Below, piece after piece: positions 1 to 8,977 of a stretch of 64,000 bases of DNA. The notes under the pieces are model-generated. The model made no database searches. It was given only the letters and a program-made list of their open reading frames with translations, and was not told the origin of the DNA. The translations under genes and the position numbers were made by a program. The DNA lies in contig NZ_JAAAMU010000020.1 in assembly GCF_009909195.1 (NCBI RefSeq), positions 60,787-124,786 of the forward strand. Reading direction: 5' to 3'. Source of the stretch: Paenibacillus sacheonensis (GTDB lineage: Bacteria > Bacillota > Bacilli > Paenibacillales > Paenibacillaceae). Position 1 is the first letter of the stretch; the number at the start of each line of letters is the position of its first letter.

Positions 1-1885
1 CCCGCAGCAGGCGCGCCGAGTAAGCGAAGTAAGCCGTTGCGATTAAGTCCCGCGGTGTCGCGCCGATATAGCTGTTTTCCTTGGCATCGAGCCCCAGCCA
101 GTCGCCGAAGTGGAAGCCGGTGTTCCACAAGTGCTCGTTCTTGCCTTGGCCGCGAATATATTCGACCCATGCGCGCATGCTCTCGTACTGCTCCGACAGC
201 AAGCGAACGTCGCCATAGCAGAGGTAGATCGTCCACGGGCAGATCACCGCTGCGTCTCCCCAGGCGGCCGACGTCGGAATATCCTCGTCCGCGGGCGGCA
301 ATCCGGAGGAGCTGAGCGCATTCGGGATGACGAACGGCACGCTGCCGTTCGGACGCTGATCGGCCTTTAAGTCCCGCAGCCATTTGGTGAAGAACGAGGC
401 GACGTCATAGTTGAACGCGGCCGTCCGAACGAATACTTGCGCGTCTCCCGTCCAGCCGAGACGCTCGTCGCGCTGCGGGCAGTCCGTAGGCAAATCGACG
501 AAATTCCCCCGCTGCCCCCACCGGATATTATGCTGGAGCCGATTCACCATGTCGCTCGAACAGTCGAACTCGCCCGTCGGCATCATGTCGGAATGAATGA
601 CTTCGCCAATCACGGCCGTCAGCAGTCCGTCCGCAGCCCCTTCCGGAAGTCCTTCGAAGCTCAAATACTGAAATCCCATGAACGTGAAGGTCGGAGCGTA
701 CGTTTCGCCCGGGATGCCTGCCGCCGTATACACGATCGTTTGCTTCGCCGTACGCAGATTGCCGATGTAGAAATTACCGTCCTTATCCAGCACCTCCGCA
801 TGCCGGATCGTGATCGTCGTACCCGCAGGCACATCCAGCGAGAGCCGAATACGGCCGACCATGTTCTGTCCCATATCTAGCACGGTCTCGCCTCTCGGGG
901 TAAGGATGAGGCTCTTCGGCTTGATGACCTCCGTCACGCGAATCGGCTGATGCTCCTGCGCCTTCAGCTGCGTCACGGGCAGATCGATCGTTTCCGTACC
1001 GCTCCAGGCCGAATCGTCGAACTCCGCCGTGCTCCAGCCGCTCTGTTCCATACTCGCGTCGTACGTCTCGCCGTCGTAAATGTCCGACAGCCGGATCGGA
1101 CCTTCGGCCGCTCTCCACGACGCGTCGCTGCCCACGACCTCCTCCGTGCCGTCCGCATAGACGACATGCAGCTGCAGCAGCAGCGCGCGGCGGTCGCCGT
1201 AGTGATTGACTTTGTTCGCTTCCCAGCCCAGCCGGCCTTTGTACCAGCCGTTGCCCAGTATGGCGCCGATGCCGTTCGAGCCCCCGGCGGCCAGCAGGCT
1301 CGTCACGTCGTACGTCTGGTACTGCTGGCGGTAACGGTAGCTGGTCCAGCCGGGCGAGAGCAGCTCGTCGCCGACCTTCTCCCCGTTCAGGTACAGCTCG
1401 TACACGCCAGCGGCCGTCGCATACACGCGCGCGGAAACCACGCCGGATCGAACCGCAAACCGCTTGGCCAGCAAGAACGCCGGCGCTGCCTGCGGATCAA
1501 TCGCCGATGCAGCCGGCGTGATCCACTGGGCCTGCCACTCATCCGGGGAGAAGAACGCCGTTTCCCACCAGACGGAGTCGCTCCAATCCGACTCGCGGCC
1601 GAAGTTGTCCCGCACCTGAACCCGCGCCTTGTAGCGCGTCCGAGATCGCAGTGCCGGTCCGGCATATACGATCTGGATCGAAGCGTCCGCCAGCACGCGG
1701 CCGGAATCCCACAACGGCGCCGAATAATCCCCGTCCGCCTCCGCGACTTGAAGCCGGTAGGCTTCCTGAACCGTGCCTCTGCGATCCGACCCCAGCTGCC
1801 AGCCGAACCGCGGCGCCCGGACGTCCGTCCCGAGCAGCTCCGTACGGTACTCGCTAGTAAGCGACGTAACGGTTATCCCCCTCAT
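1..1885 (-). CDS. alpha-L-rhamnosidase, GH78 (3' end cut by window)
   Basis: The gene reads leftward and runs off the window, so only the first 628 residues are visible. GH78 enzymes remove terminal alpha-L-rhamnose from plant polysaccharides and glycosides by an inverting mechanism. The N-terminal half has the beta-sandwich pattern of the family (WQAQWITP, then YELYLNGEKVGD and GWTSY). The conserved catalytic segment DCPQRDERLGWTGDAQ lies at residues 468-483 and carries the acidic residues of the active site. No signal peptide is present, so it is probably intracellular and acts on imported oligosaccharides. The start ATG at 1885 is preceded by GGAG. It is divergent from the AraC gene at 2028, which probably controls it. 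Confidence 0.93.
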   Translation of the reverse strand, partial: MRGITVTSLTSEYRTELLGTDVRAPRFGWQLGSDRRGTVQEAYRLQVAEADGDYSAPLWDSGRVLADASIQIVYAGPALRSRTRYKARVQVRDNFGRESDWSDSVWWETAFFSPDEWQAQWITPAASAIDPQAAPAFLLAKRFAVRSGVVSARVYATAAGVYELYLNGEKVGDELLSPGWTSYRYRQQYQTYDVTSLLAAGGSNGIGAILGNGWYKGRLGWEANKVNHYGDRRALLLQLHVVYADGTEEVVGSDASWRAAEGPIRLSDIYDGETYDASMEQSGWSTAEFDDSAWSGTETIDLPVTQLKAQEHQPIRVTEVIKPKSLILTPRGETVLDMGQNMVGRIRLSLDVPAGTTITIRHAEVLDKDGNFYIGNLRTAKQTIVYTAAGIPGETYAPTFTFMGFQYLSFEGLPEGAADGLLTAVIGEVIHSDMMPTGEFDCSSDMVNRLQHNIRWGQRGNFVDLPTDCPQRDERLGWTGDAQVFVRTAAFNYDVASFFTKWLRDLKADQRPNGSVPFVIPNALSSSGLPPADEDIPTSAAWGDAAVICPWTIYLCYGDVRLLSEQYESMRAWVEYIRGQGKNEHLWNTGFHFGDWLGLDAKENSYIGATPRDLIATAYFAYSARLLR

Positions 1886-2027
1886 CTTGCACGCTCCATT
1901 CTATTGAGAATTGATGTCTTGTATCGTTCCGTTCCCTCAGTATAAGATGGAAGCACGAATTATTTTCAGGGCAAAACAGACTTCTATTCAGGGTTAATCA
2001 GACATTCGCGCAAAGGGGGAATCCGCC
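1886..2027. promoter_or_regulatory. divergent promoter region, rhamnosidase / AraC regulator
   Basis: This 142-bp spacer separates two divergent genes. On the minus strand a TATACT -10 hexamer lies at 1939-1944, but no good -35 is seen 17 bp upstream, which fits an activator-dependent promoter. The AraC gene has a GGGGG ribosome binding site just before 2028. No clear operator repeat was recognised. Confidence 0.4.
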
Positions 2028-2894
2028 ATGACGCTCCGCCGTCCGATCCTCCTCTATACCGGGGAAACGTTCTTCGATCCCGCTTTGCCGGTCTACGTCA
2101 ATCGGGTAGCGGAGAATTATGAGCTTACGGAGCATCGGCATGACTTTCTGGAGATCAGCTTCGTCGGCGAGGGGGCGGGCACGCATCATATCGGCGAAGA
2201 AGGGTTCCCTGTCGCGCAAGGCGACATATTCTTCCTGCCTGTAGGCGTATCCCATGTGTTCCGGCCTTCCGCTGCCGCTCCCAAGCATCCTCTCATCGTC
2301 TACAATTGCGTCATCGCGCCGGAGGCCGCGCTTCGTCTCGTCGGGGCCGTGCCGGGCGGCGCGGTGCTGCGGCCTTTGCTGGAGTCGCAGCAGTACCGCC
2401 GGTTCCGCGATTCGAACGGGGATTTCCACTGGATGTTCCAGCGGCTTCACGACGAGTACCAGACAGACCGCCCCGGCCGCGAAGCCGCGCTCTATCAAGG
2501 CGTTCTGGGCCTGCTGCTCTACCTGTTCCGAATGGATAGCCGAAGCGATGCCTCAGGCGCGGCCGTCCTCGTTCCCGACGGCGTCGAGGCGGTCATTGCG
2601 GCCGTGCACGGCCGCTTCGAGCAGGAGCTGCCCGCCAAGCAGATGGCCGCCATCGCCGGCGTCGGCGAACGCCAGCTGCATCGCATGTTCAAGAAGCATG
2701 CCGGCATGCCGCTGAAAGCCTATCATCAGAACGTCCGCATTCGCGAAGCCTGCCGCCTGCTGCGGGATACCGACCGCAAAATCAGCGATATCGCTTCGGC
2801 CGTCGGCTATCAGGATATCACCTATTTCAACGAGCTGTTCAAGAGGAAGAATGGGGTATCTCCGCGGGAGTACCGCAGCCGGGCGGAGAGTTAG
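2028..2894 (+). CDS. AraC-family transcriptional regulator
   Basis: A 288-residue regulator. The N-terminal part (about residues 10-150) reads like the AraC-type cupin sensor domain (HRHDFLEISFVGEGAG, then VAQGDIFFLPVGVSHVF). The last 100 residues form the double helix-turn-helix DNA-binding domain (GERQLHRMFKKHAG, then ISDIASAVGYQDITYFNELF). Such one-component regulators usually activate neighbouring sugar genes when bound to a sugar. The gene is divergent from the GH78 gene and 195 bp upstream of the GH36 alpha-galactosidase, so either or both are likely targets. The start is supported by GGGGG eight bases before the ATG. Confidence 0.92.
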   Translation: MTLRRPILLYTGETFFDPALPVYVNRVAENYELTEHRHDFLEISFVGEGAGTHHIGEEGFPVAQGDIFFLPVGVSHVFRPSAAAPKHPLIVYNCVIAPEAALRLVGAVPGGAVLRPLLESQQYRRFRDSNGDFHWMFQRLHDEYQTDRPGREAALYQGVLGLLLYLFRMDSRSDASGAAVLVPDGVEAVIAAVHGRFEQELPAKQMAAIAGVGERQLHRMFKKHAGMPLKAYHQNVRIREACRLLRDTDRKISDIASAVGYQDITYFNELFKRKNGVSPREYRSRAES

Positions 2895-3089
2895 CGGACG
2901 GCATCGCCTCCTGCAGGGCAGGAACGAATGACTCTCCCCGTCCGCAAGATCCGATAGCTTCCGCCGCAAGATTCGATATTGTTTCCCTCCTCCACCCGGC
3001 ATACACTGAAGCGAGACAGCGGCCGTGCCCGAGTTGTCTTCGGCTGCTCCCGCTGCCATTATCTCCGTTCATAAGGAAGGGCGTCGACC

Positions 3090-5264
3090 ATGAACAAGAA
3101 GCATGAACAGATGCAGATGATTTTCAAAACTCACGGGCAAAAGCTCGGCCAAGCCTACCTGGGCACGACCGGAGCGGGCGCAGCCGCGCTGGAGCCGCTT
3201 GCCCTCGCGCCGGTGCAGCTCGGCGTTCGCCCTCGTACGTTCGGGCGCTACGCGGCGCTGAACGACGGCTATTCGAGCGTCACGGAAGGACTCGTGCTGC
3301 ACGAGATCGTCGACCGCGCGGACGGATTCAGGCTGCTGTACCGCCATCCGGAGCACCATATCGCCGTTACCGTCGCCTATGAGTGGGTATCCGGCGCTTC
3401 GGCGTATCGCCAAAACGTAAGCGTTACCAACGAAGGCAGCGAGCCGATCGCGCTCGATCACGTGTCTTCCCTCTTCGTGCAGGGAATGGGCGCGGAGGGC
3501 ATCCGCGATTGGAACGATCCCGCCAAGATCCGCGTCCACTACTGCCTCCAAACCTGGGAAGGCGAAGGACAGTGGCGCAGCGCCGGCCTCGAGGAGCTTG
3601 GCGTATTTCCGGTGGCGGTGCATCCGGACTTCGCGGCCGTGCATTTCTCGTCCGTCGGCACGTGGAGCACGGGGCGCTTCGTGCCGATGATCGTCATCGA
3701 GGACGTGGAATGCGGACAGGTCTGGTACGGCCAGATCGAAACCTCCTCGCATTGGCATATGGAAATCGGCCGGAGAAGCCTCGGCGGCACGAGCCAAGCC
3801 GGCAGCTTATACGTGCAGCTCGACGCCGCAAGCGAACGCCATGGCGGCTGGTGGAAATCGCTGGCCCCCGGCGAGACATTCCAGGCGCCGACGGCCGCCT
3901 TCGGCTGCGCCAAAGGCGGCTTCCAAGAAGCTATCCGGGAGCTGACGCGGTACCGCCGAACGCTTCTTCGGGAGTTGCCTACGCCAGGCAGCGCGTATCC
4001 CGTTATTTTCAACGACTACATGAACTGCCTATGGGGCAATCCCACAGAGGAATCGCTGGTCCCGCTCATCGAGGCGGCTTCGCGGGCCGGCGCGGAAGTA
4101 TTCATGATCGATGCGGGCTGGTTCGGCTCGCGAACGGCGAACTGGGGCCAAGGGCTCGGCGACTGGAACCCGAGCGGCGACCGGTTCGGGCAGGAAGGAC
4201 TGCCGGGTATCCTCGGCCTGATTCGCGCCAAGGGCATGCTCCCCGGACTGTGGCTCGAGATCGAGGTATGCGGCGAAGAGGCGGGGCTCTTCAGCAAGCC
4301 CGACGACTGGTTCCTCCTCCGCGGCGGCCGGCGGATCGGCGCTTCGGACCGCGTCTACTTGGACTACCGGAACCCCGACGTTCGTGCGTACGTTCACGGC
4401 GTTATCGACCGGCTGGCGGCCATGGGCGTCCGCTATATCAAGAACGACTACAACCAATGCGTCAGCACCGGCGTCGATGAACCAAGCGGGTCGGAAGCAG
4501 CCGGTCTGCTCGATTACGTAGACGCGTTTTATCAGTTCATGGACGAGGTTCGCGAGCGGCATCCGAACGTCATTTGGGAGAATTGCGGTTCGGGCGCCAT
4601 GCGGCAGGACTACGGGATCCTTCAGCGCTTCGACGTGCAAAGCACCTCCGACCAGGAAATCTATTGGAAGTACCCGGCTATCGTATCGGGAGCGCTCGCG
4701 ACGCTGGCTCCCGAGCATGCCGGCGTCTGGGCGTATCCGATGCCCGTGCTGTTCCCGGACAGGGAGCAGGCGGATGCCGCGCTCGAGCGCGACGCCGCTC
4801 GGATGCAGGACGGCGAGCAAACGGTCTTTAACATGGTGAACGGCCTGCTCGCGAACCTGTACATGTCCGGAAGAATCGATCGCGCGGACGAGCGCAACTT
4901 CGCGCTGGTGCAGGAAGGGATCGCGCTCTTCAAGGAGCTGCGCGGCTTCATCCGGCAGTCTTCCGGCATATGGCCGACCGGCATGATGCGCATCGGGGAC
5001 AAGCAGGCTTTCGGCAGCGCGGGATTGTGGAACGAGGAGCAGGGCAGGGCCGTCATCGCCGTATGGCGCCTGGACAGCGGAGACGAGTGCTTGACGCTGC
5101 CGCTCGCCTTCCTGCGGGGACGCGAGGCGCAGGCGCGCCAGATCTATCCTTCCGCGGCGCATGCGGATAAACAGGCCGGGGCAAGCCTGAACGAATCGCA
5201 GGGCACGCTGACCGTCCGGCTCGAGGGGCGGTTTACGGCGCGGTTGTTCGAGGTGTTGGTGTAG
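3090..5264 (+). CDS. alpha-galactosidase, GH36
   Basis: A 724-residue enzyme of the usual length for bacterial GH36. It hydrolyses terminal alpha-1,6-galactose from raffinose-type oligosaccharides or galactomannan with retention of configuration. After an N-terminal beta-sandwich, the catalytic barrel shows DAGWFGS at residue 341, WLEIEVC near 390, KNDYNQC at 451-457 with Asp453 as the expected nucleophile, and STSDQE at 518-523 with Asp521 as the expected acid/base. No signal peptide is seen, so it is probably cytoplasmic. The ATG follows AAGGAAGGG at good spacing. A strong terminator follows the gene. Confidence 0.95.
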   Translation: MNKKHEQMQMIFKTHGQKLGQAYLGTTGAGAAALEPLALAPVQLGVRPRTFGRYAALNDGYSSVTEGLVLHEIVDRADGFRLLYRHPEHHIAVTVAYEWVSGASAYRQNVSVTNEGSEPIALDHVSSLFVQGMGAEGIRDWNDPAKIRVHYCLQTWEGEGQWRSAGLEELGVFPVAVHPDFAAVHFSSVGTWSTGRFVPMIVIEDVECGQVWYGQIETSSHWHMEIGRRSLGGTSQAGSLYVQLDAASERHGGWWKSLAPGETFQAPTAAFGCAKGGFQEAIRELTRYRRTLLRELPTPGSAYPVIFNDYMNCLWGNPTEESLVPLIEAASRAGAEVFMIDAGWFGSRTANWGQGLGDWNPSGDRFGQEGLPGILGLIRAKGMLPGLWLEIEVCGEEAGLFSKPDDWFLLRGGRRIGASDRVYLDYRNPDVRAYVHGVIDRLAAMGVRYIKNDYNQCVSTGVDEPSGSEAAGLLDYVDAFYQFMDEVRERHPNVIWENCGSGAMRQDYGILQRFDVQSTSDQEIYWKYPAIVSGALATLAPEHAGVWAYPMPVLFPDREQADAALERDAARMQDGEQTVFNMVNGLLANLYMSGRIDRADERNFALVQEGIALFKELRGFIRQSSGIWPTGMMRIGDKQAFGSAGLWNEEQGRAVIAVWRLDSGDECLTLPLAFLRGREAQARQIYPSAAHADKQAGASLNESQGTLTVRLEGRFTARLFEVLV

Positions 5265-5290
5265 AACGGGATTTTGTTAAGAGCGTTAAA

Positions 5291-5325
5291 GAGCGGCAAT
5301 TCCGGAGCATTCCGGATTGCCGCTT
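5291..5325. terminator. bidirectional rho-independent terminator
   Basis: A hairpin with arms AGCGGCAATTCCGGA and TCCGGATTGCCGCT (one bulged base) is followed by TTTT. It lies between the converging alpha-galactosidase and cyclase genes and could serve both. Confidence 0.85.
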
Positions 5326-5343
5326 TTCCGTGCAGAGCCGCTT

Positions 5344-5988
5344 CTATTCCGTCAGCATGCCATATGCCCGGACTGGCGCGCCGTCGCGTCCGACAAGCTT
5401 GAGCGGCGCGGCGGAGAAGAAGAAGGTCTCGGCATTGATCTGGCGCAACCCCTGCAAGCCCTCCACGATGACGATCTCGGCTCCGAGCAGCACTTTATGG
5501 ACGGGATCGTAGTCCGTCGGGTTCGGCGTCGGGACGTCCATGCCGATCATGCCGATCCTGCGCGCCGCCAGCCACTCGGCCAGTTCGATCGTCATATACG
5601 GGAAATCCGAGAAGTAGTGCTTGGCCGGGAACTGGCTGCACCAGTCCGTGCGATAGATGACCTTGGCGCCCTCCGTGATGCGGGATGCGTACGCCTCGAA
5701 ATCGTCGACGGTGATGGGCTCTCTCGGCTTCTTATGCGACAGATCGATCAGGAGCGCTTCCCCGACGCACTGCGCGAGCGTTAATTGCTCCACCGTCCTG
5801 CCGTTGTCGAGGAAATGGAACGGCGCGTCGAGATGCGTCCCTTGGTGCGAGCTCATCGAAAACTGCGTAATGTTGTACCCGATGGATTCGGTCGTATTGT
5901 GCACGATTACGGCGCATTTCGGATCCCAGGCAAACGTCGGCGCGCCGTGGTAGATCTCCAGCGATAAGTCGATCATTCTGACAGGCAT
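5344..5988 (-). CDS. cyclase-family metal-dependent hydrolase
   Basis: A 214-residue protein of the cyclase / kynurenine formamidase-like family (PF04199 type). These metal enzymes open amide, ester or lactone bonds. The metal-binding motif HxGTHxDAPxH is intact at residues 48-58 (His48, His52, Asp54, His58). The ATG at 5988 is chosen over an upstream ATG at 6045 because only the former has a ribosome binding site (GAGAGGAT). It is the last gene of a leftward run, 136 bp after the zinc dehydrogenase. Its company of three dehydrogenases suggests hydrolysis of an intermediate in sugar-acid or lactone catabolism; this is inference and the substrate is unknown. Confidence 0.85.
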   Translation of the reverse strand: MPVRMIDLSLEIYHGAPTFAWDPKCAVIVHNTTESIGYNITQFSMSSHQGTHLDAPFHFLDNGRTVEQLTLAQCVGEALLIDLSHKKPREPITVDDFEAYASRITEGAKVIYRTDWCSQFPAKHYFSDFPYMTIELAEWLAARRIGMIGMDVPTPNPTDYDPVHKVLLGAEIVIVEGLQGLRQINAETFFFSAAPLKLVGRDGAPVRAYGMLTE

Positions 5989-6124
5989 GGGCTTCGATCC
6001 TCTCGGTTTGGATTGACGAAGAAAGGCTGCCGCCGGCAGGTTCATTCACGGCGGCAGGCATGCGAAGATCATGGAATGGCGCGAATCGTTCAGGCAATCA
6101 GAAGGAATTCGCGGGCTCCCGGCG

Positions 6125-7126
6125 TCATGGGGTCAGGAAAATCTTCGCGGATGCGCTGCGTCCCTCGACCAGCTCGCGGAAGGCGTTCGGCGCTTCGGCC
6201 AGCGGACGCGCCTCGGTCCAGCCGGCTATATCGATGCGGCCCTGCTTCAAGAGCTCGATTGCCTGCTCGAAGTCCGCCGGCGAATACGTATACGACCCGA
6301 CGAGCGCGATCTCCCGGCGCACGAGGTCGTTCACGTCCAGATGGGAGCGATCCTGGCCAAGGCCGACCATCACGATCGTGCCGCCGGATCGGACGGCCGC
6401 GAGCGCGCCTTCCCGGGTCGCCTGCACCCCCGCGCAGTCGATGACGCAGGACACCCCGTCCGGGAACGTCCGCTTGTACGCCTGCTTGAAGTCCCTGGCA
6501 TCGATCGCCGCGGCGCCCCATTGCTCGGCGAGCCGCAGCCTGCCCGGCTGGATGTCGGCGATCGCGATCCTGCCTGCTCCCATCTGCCGCGCCGCCTGCA
6601 GGCACAGCAATCCGATCGGCCCCGCCCCGTAGATCAGCAGGTCTTCCAGCGAACGCATGCCCAGCTTTACGGCATGAACGGCCACGGCGAGCGGTTCAGC
6701 CAAGGAGGCCAGCCGCGCATCCATCGTATCGGGAAGCTTGTGCACGTTGGCGGCCGGGACCGCGACGCAGTCGGCGAACGCACCCGGACGGTGGATGCCT
6801 ACGATCTGCCGCGAGAGACATATATTCGTCCTGCCTGCCGAGCAGTTGGTACAGGTGCCGCATGCGATCAGCGGGTTGACGACAACCTTGTCCCCAGCGG
6901 CCAAACCGACAACCTGCGCCCCCAGCGATTCAACGCGTCCGGCGAATTCATGCCCCATCACGAGCGGCGGCTTCCGAATGCCGCTATGGCCGAGGTATCC
7001 CTCCAGCTCGCTGCCGCAGACGCCGACGCTCTCAACCCGGATCAACACTTCATGAGCTCCGCATGCCGGCACCGCCATTTCCTCGATCTCCACGATCTGC
7101 GGACCTTTGTAGACCAGCGCTTGCAT
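6125..7126 (-). CDS. zinc-dependent medium-chain dehydrogenase
   Basis: A 333-residue NAD(P)-dependent dehydrogenase of the alcohol/sorbitol/threonine dehydrogenase superfamily. It should oxidise a secondary alcohol of a polyol or sugar. Cys37, His59 and Glu60 are the catalytic-zinc ligands. Cys89, Cys92, Cys95 and Cys103 form the structural zinc site. GAGPIG at 167-172 is the nucleotide-binding loop. The protein is complete and typical in length. It lies 26 bp after the hydroxyacid dehydrogenase in the same leftward operon. The exact substrate cannot be read from the sequence. Confidence 0.93.
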   Translation of the reverse strand: MQALVYKGPQIVEIEEMAVPACGAHEVLIRVESVGVCGSELEGYLGHSGIRKPPLVMGHEFAGRVESLGAQVVGLAAGDKVVVNPLIACGTCTNCSAGRTNICLSRQIVGIHRPGAFADCVAVPAANVHKLPDTMDARLASLAEPLAVAVHAVKLGMRSLEDLLIYGAGPIGLLCLQAARQMGAGRIAIADIQPGRLRLAEQWGAAAIDARDFKQAYKRTFPDGVSCVIDCAGVQATREGALAAVRSGGTIVMVGLGQDRSHLDVNDLVRREIALVGSYTYSPADFEQAIELLKQGRIDIAGWTEARPLAEAPNAFRELVEGRSASAKIFLTP

Positions 7127-7152
7127 AAGCCTTCCTCCTCTGTTGATTGCGG

Positions 7153-8142
7153 CTACGCGATCGGCCGCGGCTCTACTTGATTGACGATATGAAGCGGCCG
7201 GCCGCCTTCGAACAAGCGCGCAATCTCAAGCGCGGCATACTTCTGAAGCAGCAGCAGGGAATCCTCCGAATACCAGGCGCAATGGCTGGTCACAAGACAC
7301 TGATCCAGCTGCAGCAGCGGACTGTCGGGCAAGATCGGCTCGACCTCCAGCACGTCCAGCGCCGCGCCCGCGATCATGCCTTCCTGAAGCGCCTCCGCCA
7401 GATCGTCCGCGTTCACGATGCCGCCGCGCGACGTGTTCACCAGGTAAGCTTCGGGCTTCATGCGAGCGAACGCATCGCGATTGATAGCATGACGGGTCTT
7501 CTCGGTCAGCGGAAGATGAGGCGACAGAATATCGCTTTGGCCCAGCAGCCCTTCCCAATCCACGCGCTCGACGCCATGCTCGGCGAATACATGCTCCGGC
7601 ACATACGGATCGTAAGCAATCGTCTTCATGCCGAAGGCTTGCGCCCGCCGGATGACGGCACGGGCGATATTGCCGAAGCCGGCGGTGCCGAGCACGCGGC
7701 CGGCCAAACCCATGATCGGGCGGCATGGAGCGATTTCCCATACGCCGTGCCTCACTTGGGACACAACCTGCGGAATCTTGCGCACGACGCCAAGCATCAG
7801 CGCGAGCGTGTGATCCGCGACCTCCTGCACCGCATAATCCGGCACGTTGACGACGGGAATGCCCCGCCGCTTCGCGGCTTCGAGATCGACGTTGTCGACG
7901 CCGATTCCATAGCGGACGATAATCTTGCAGCGGCTCAGTCCTTCGATGACCTCAGCCGTGATCGGCGCCCACTGGGTCAGAATCGCGTCGGCGTCGGCGC
8001 AGAACGCTGCCGTCTCCTCTGGCGTCCTGCACTGACCGACGCGAAAATCGAATCCCATCGGCCGCAATATGGCTTCCTCCTGCCGCAGATCCGGAAAAGC
8101 ATGATCCGTCACGGCTGCGGTCCATCGGTTGCTCGTACTCAT
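7153..8142 (-). CDS. D-isomer-specific 2-hydroxyacid dehydrogenase
   Basis: A 329-residue NAD-dependent dehydrogenase that interconverts 2-keto and D-2-hydroxy acids; the sequence resembles the C-terminal-binding-protein subgroup. The nucleotide-binding loop GTAGFG lies at 152-157. The catalytic Arg (NTSRG, residue 239), Glu (residue 266, in DVLEVEP) and His (residue 287, SHCAW) are present. The start at 8142 is fixed by an ATGA overlap with the stop codon of the upstream SDR gene, which implies translational coupling. The reading frame stays open upstream inside the SDR gene, but that extension has no family similarity. Confidence 0.93.
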   Translation of the reverse strand: MSTSNRWTAAVTDHAFPDLRQEEAILRPMGFDFRVGQCRTPEETAAFCADADAILTQWAPITAEVIEGLSRCKIIVRYGIGVDNVDLEAAKRRGIPVVNVPDYAVQEVADHTLALMLGVVRKIPQVVSQVRHGVWEIAPCRPIMGLAGRVLGTAGFGNIARAVIRRAQAFGMKTIAYDPYVPEHVFAEHGVERVDWEGLLGQSDILSPHLPLTEKTRHAINRDAFARMKPEAYLVNTSRGGIVNADDLAEALQEGMIAGAALDVLEVEPILPDSPLLQLDQCLVTSHCAWYSEDSLLLLQKYAALEIARLFEGGRPLHIVNQVEPRPIA

Positions 8143-8903
8143 ATGGCCAAATACCCCCCGTCGATGACCAAGTCTTCTCCCGTCATGAACGACGCGTCGT
8201 CCGAAGCCGCGAATGCGACCGCACCCGCAACTTCTTCCGCCAAGCCCTGCCGCCCCAAAATATGAAGGCGGGATACCCGGCGATCTTCTTCCTCCGCGTC
8301 GATGCCGAGCTGCCGGCAGCTGTTCTCGAAGGCTTCCGTCCGAATGTAGCCGGGGCAAACGCTGTTCACGCGTATGCGATGCGGGCTCAGCTCGATCGCC
8401 CAGCATTTCGTCAGCGCGCGGATGGCGAATTTGGTCGCGTTGTACGTAGCGAAATTCGGCTGTCCGATGAAACCGCTTACAGAAGACATGTTAACAATGG
8501 CGCCCCGGCCGACCTTCTTCATCAGCGGTACGCAATGCTGCGTCACGAGCGACGTGCCGACGACATTGACCCCGAGCGTCTCGTTCCAATCCTGCGCGCT
8601 GGCTTCCAGCCCCTTGAACACGAAGCGGGCCGCGTTGTTGACCAGAAGATCGACGCGCGCGGAGTGCGCTTCGATCTTCCGGAAGACATCGCGCAGCGTC
8701 TCCTCGTCCCGTATATCCACCAGCTCGAAATGCACGGCGCCGCCCGTCTTGCCTTCAATGGCGCGGGCGGTCTCCTCTCCCAAGGGATTGAGATCCAGCA
8801 TCCACACCTCGCAGCCCTCTTCGCTCAGCCGCTCGGAGATGGCCTTGCCGAGCCCTTGCGCGCCGCCGGTCACGACGGCGATTTTGCCTGCTAATCCTCG
8901 CAT
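8139..8903 (-). CDS. SDR-family oxidoreductase, first gene of the operon
   Basis: A 254-residue classical short-chain dehydrogenase. It has TGGAQGLG at 12-19 for NAD(P) binding, NNA near 89-91, and the catalytic Ser141, Tyr154 and Lys158. It should oxidise or reduce a sugar, polyol or sugar acid; SDRs of this kind often open oxidative sugar pathways. The ATG at 8903 is chosen because GAGGTGAT precedes it; an in-frame ATG at 8927 has its purine run too close. A near-consensus promoter lies at 8937-8965. The gene leads a run with the hydroxyacid dehydrogenase, zinc dehydrogenase and cyclase hydrolase. Confidence 0.93.
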   Translation of the reverse strand: MRGLAGKIAVVTGGAQGLGKAISERLSEEGCEVWMLDLNPLGEETARAIEGKTGGAVHFELVDIRDEETLRDVFRKIEAHSARVDLLVNNAARFVFKGLEASAQDWNETLGVNVVGTSLVTQHCVPLMKKVGRGAIVNMSSVSGFIGQPNFATYNATKFAIRALTKCWAIELSPHRIRVNSVCPGYIRTEAFENSCRQLGIDAEEEDRRVSRLHILGRQGLAEEVAGAVAFAASDDASFMTGEDLVIDGGYLAI

Positions 8904-8936
8904 GCGATCACCTCGAATGGGATTCATTACTCCCCC

Positions 8937-8965
8937 ATTATAGAAACGCATATTGGTTACGTCAA
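8937..8965 (-). promoter_or_regulatory. SigA-type promoter of the dehydrogenase operon
   Basis: The minus strand reads TTGACG, a 17-bp spacer, then TATAAT. This is close to the vegetative consensus and lies about 35 bp upstream of the SDR start. The candidate operator TGGATATATTGA overlaps its -35 box. Confidence 0.82.
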
Positions 8966-8973
8966 TATATCCA
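8962..8973 (-). promoter_or_regulatory. candidate operator for the GntR/LacI-type regulator
   Basis: The minus strand carries TGGATATATTGA, overlapping the -35 box of the operon promoter. The identical 12-mer occurs at 10200-10211 beside the regulator's own promoter. An operator shared by a regulator and its adjacent operon is the simplest reading. Confidence 0.55.
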
Positions 8974-8977
8974 ATTT

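Noticed and set aside
7153..8406. A 417-residue 2-hydroxyacid dehydrogenase
   Set aside because: The first 88 residues lie in the SDR gene in another frame. The ATGA overlap and family length fix the start at 8142.
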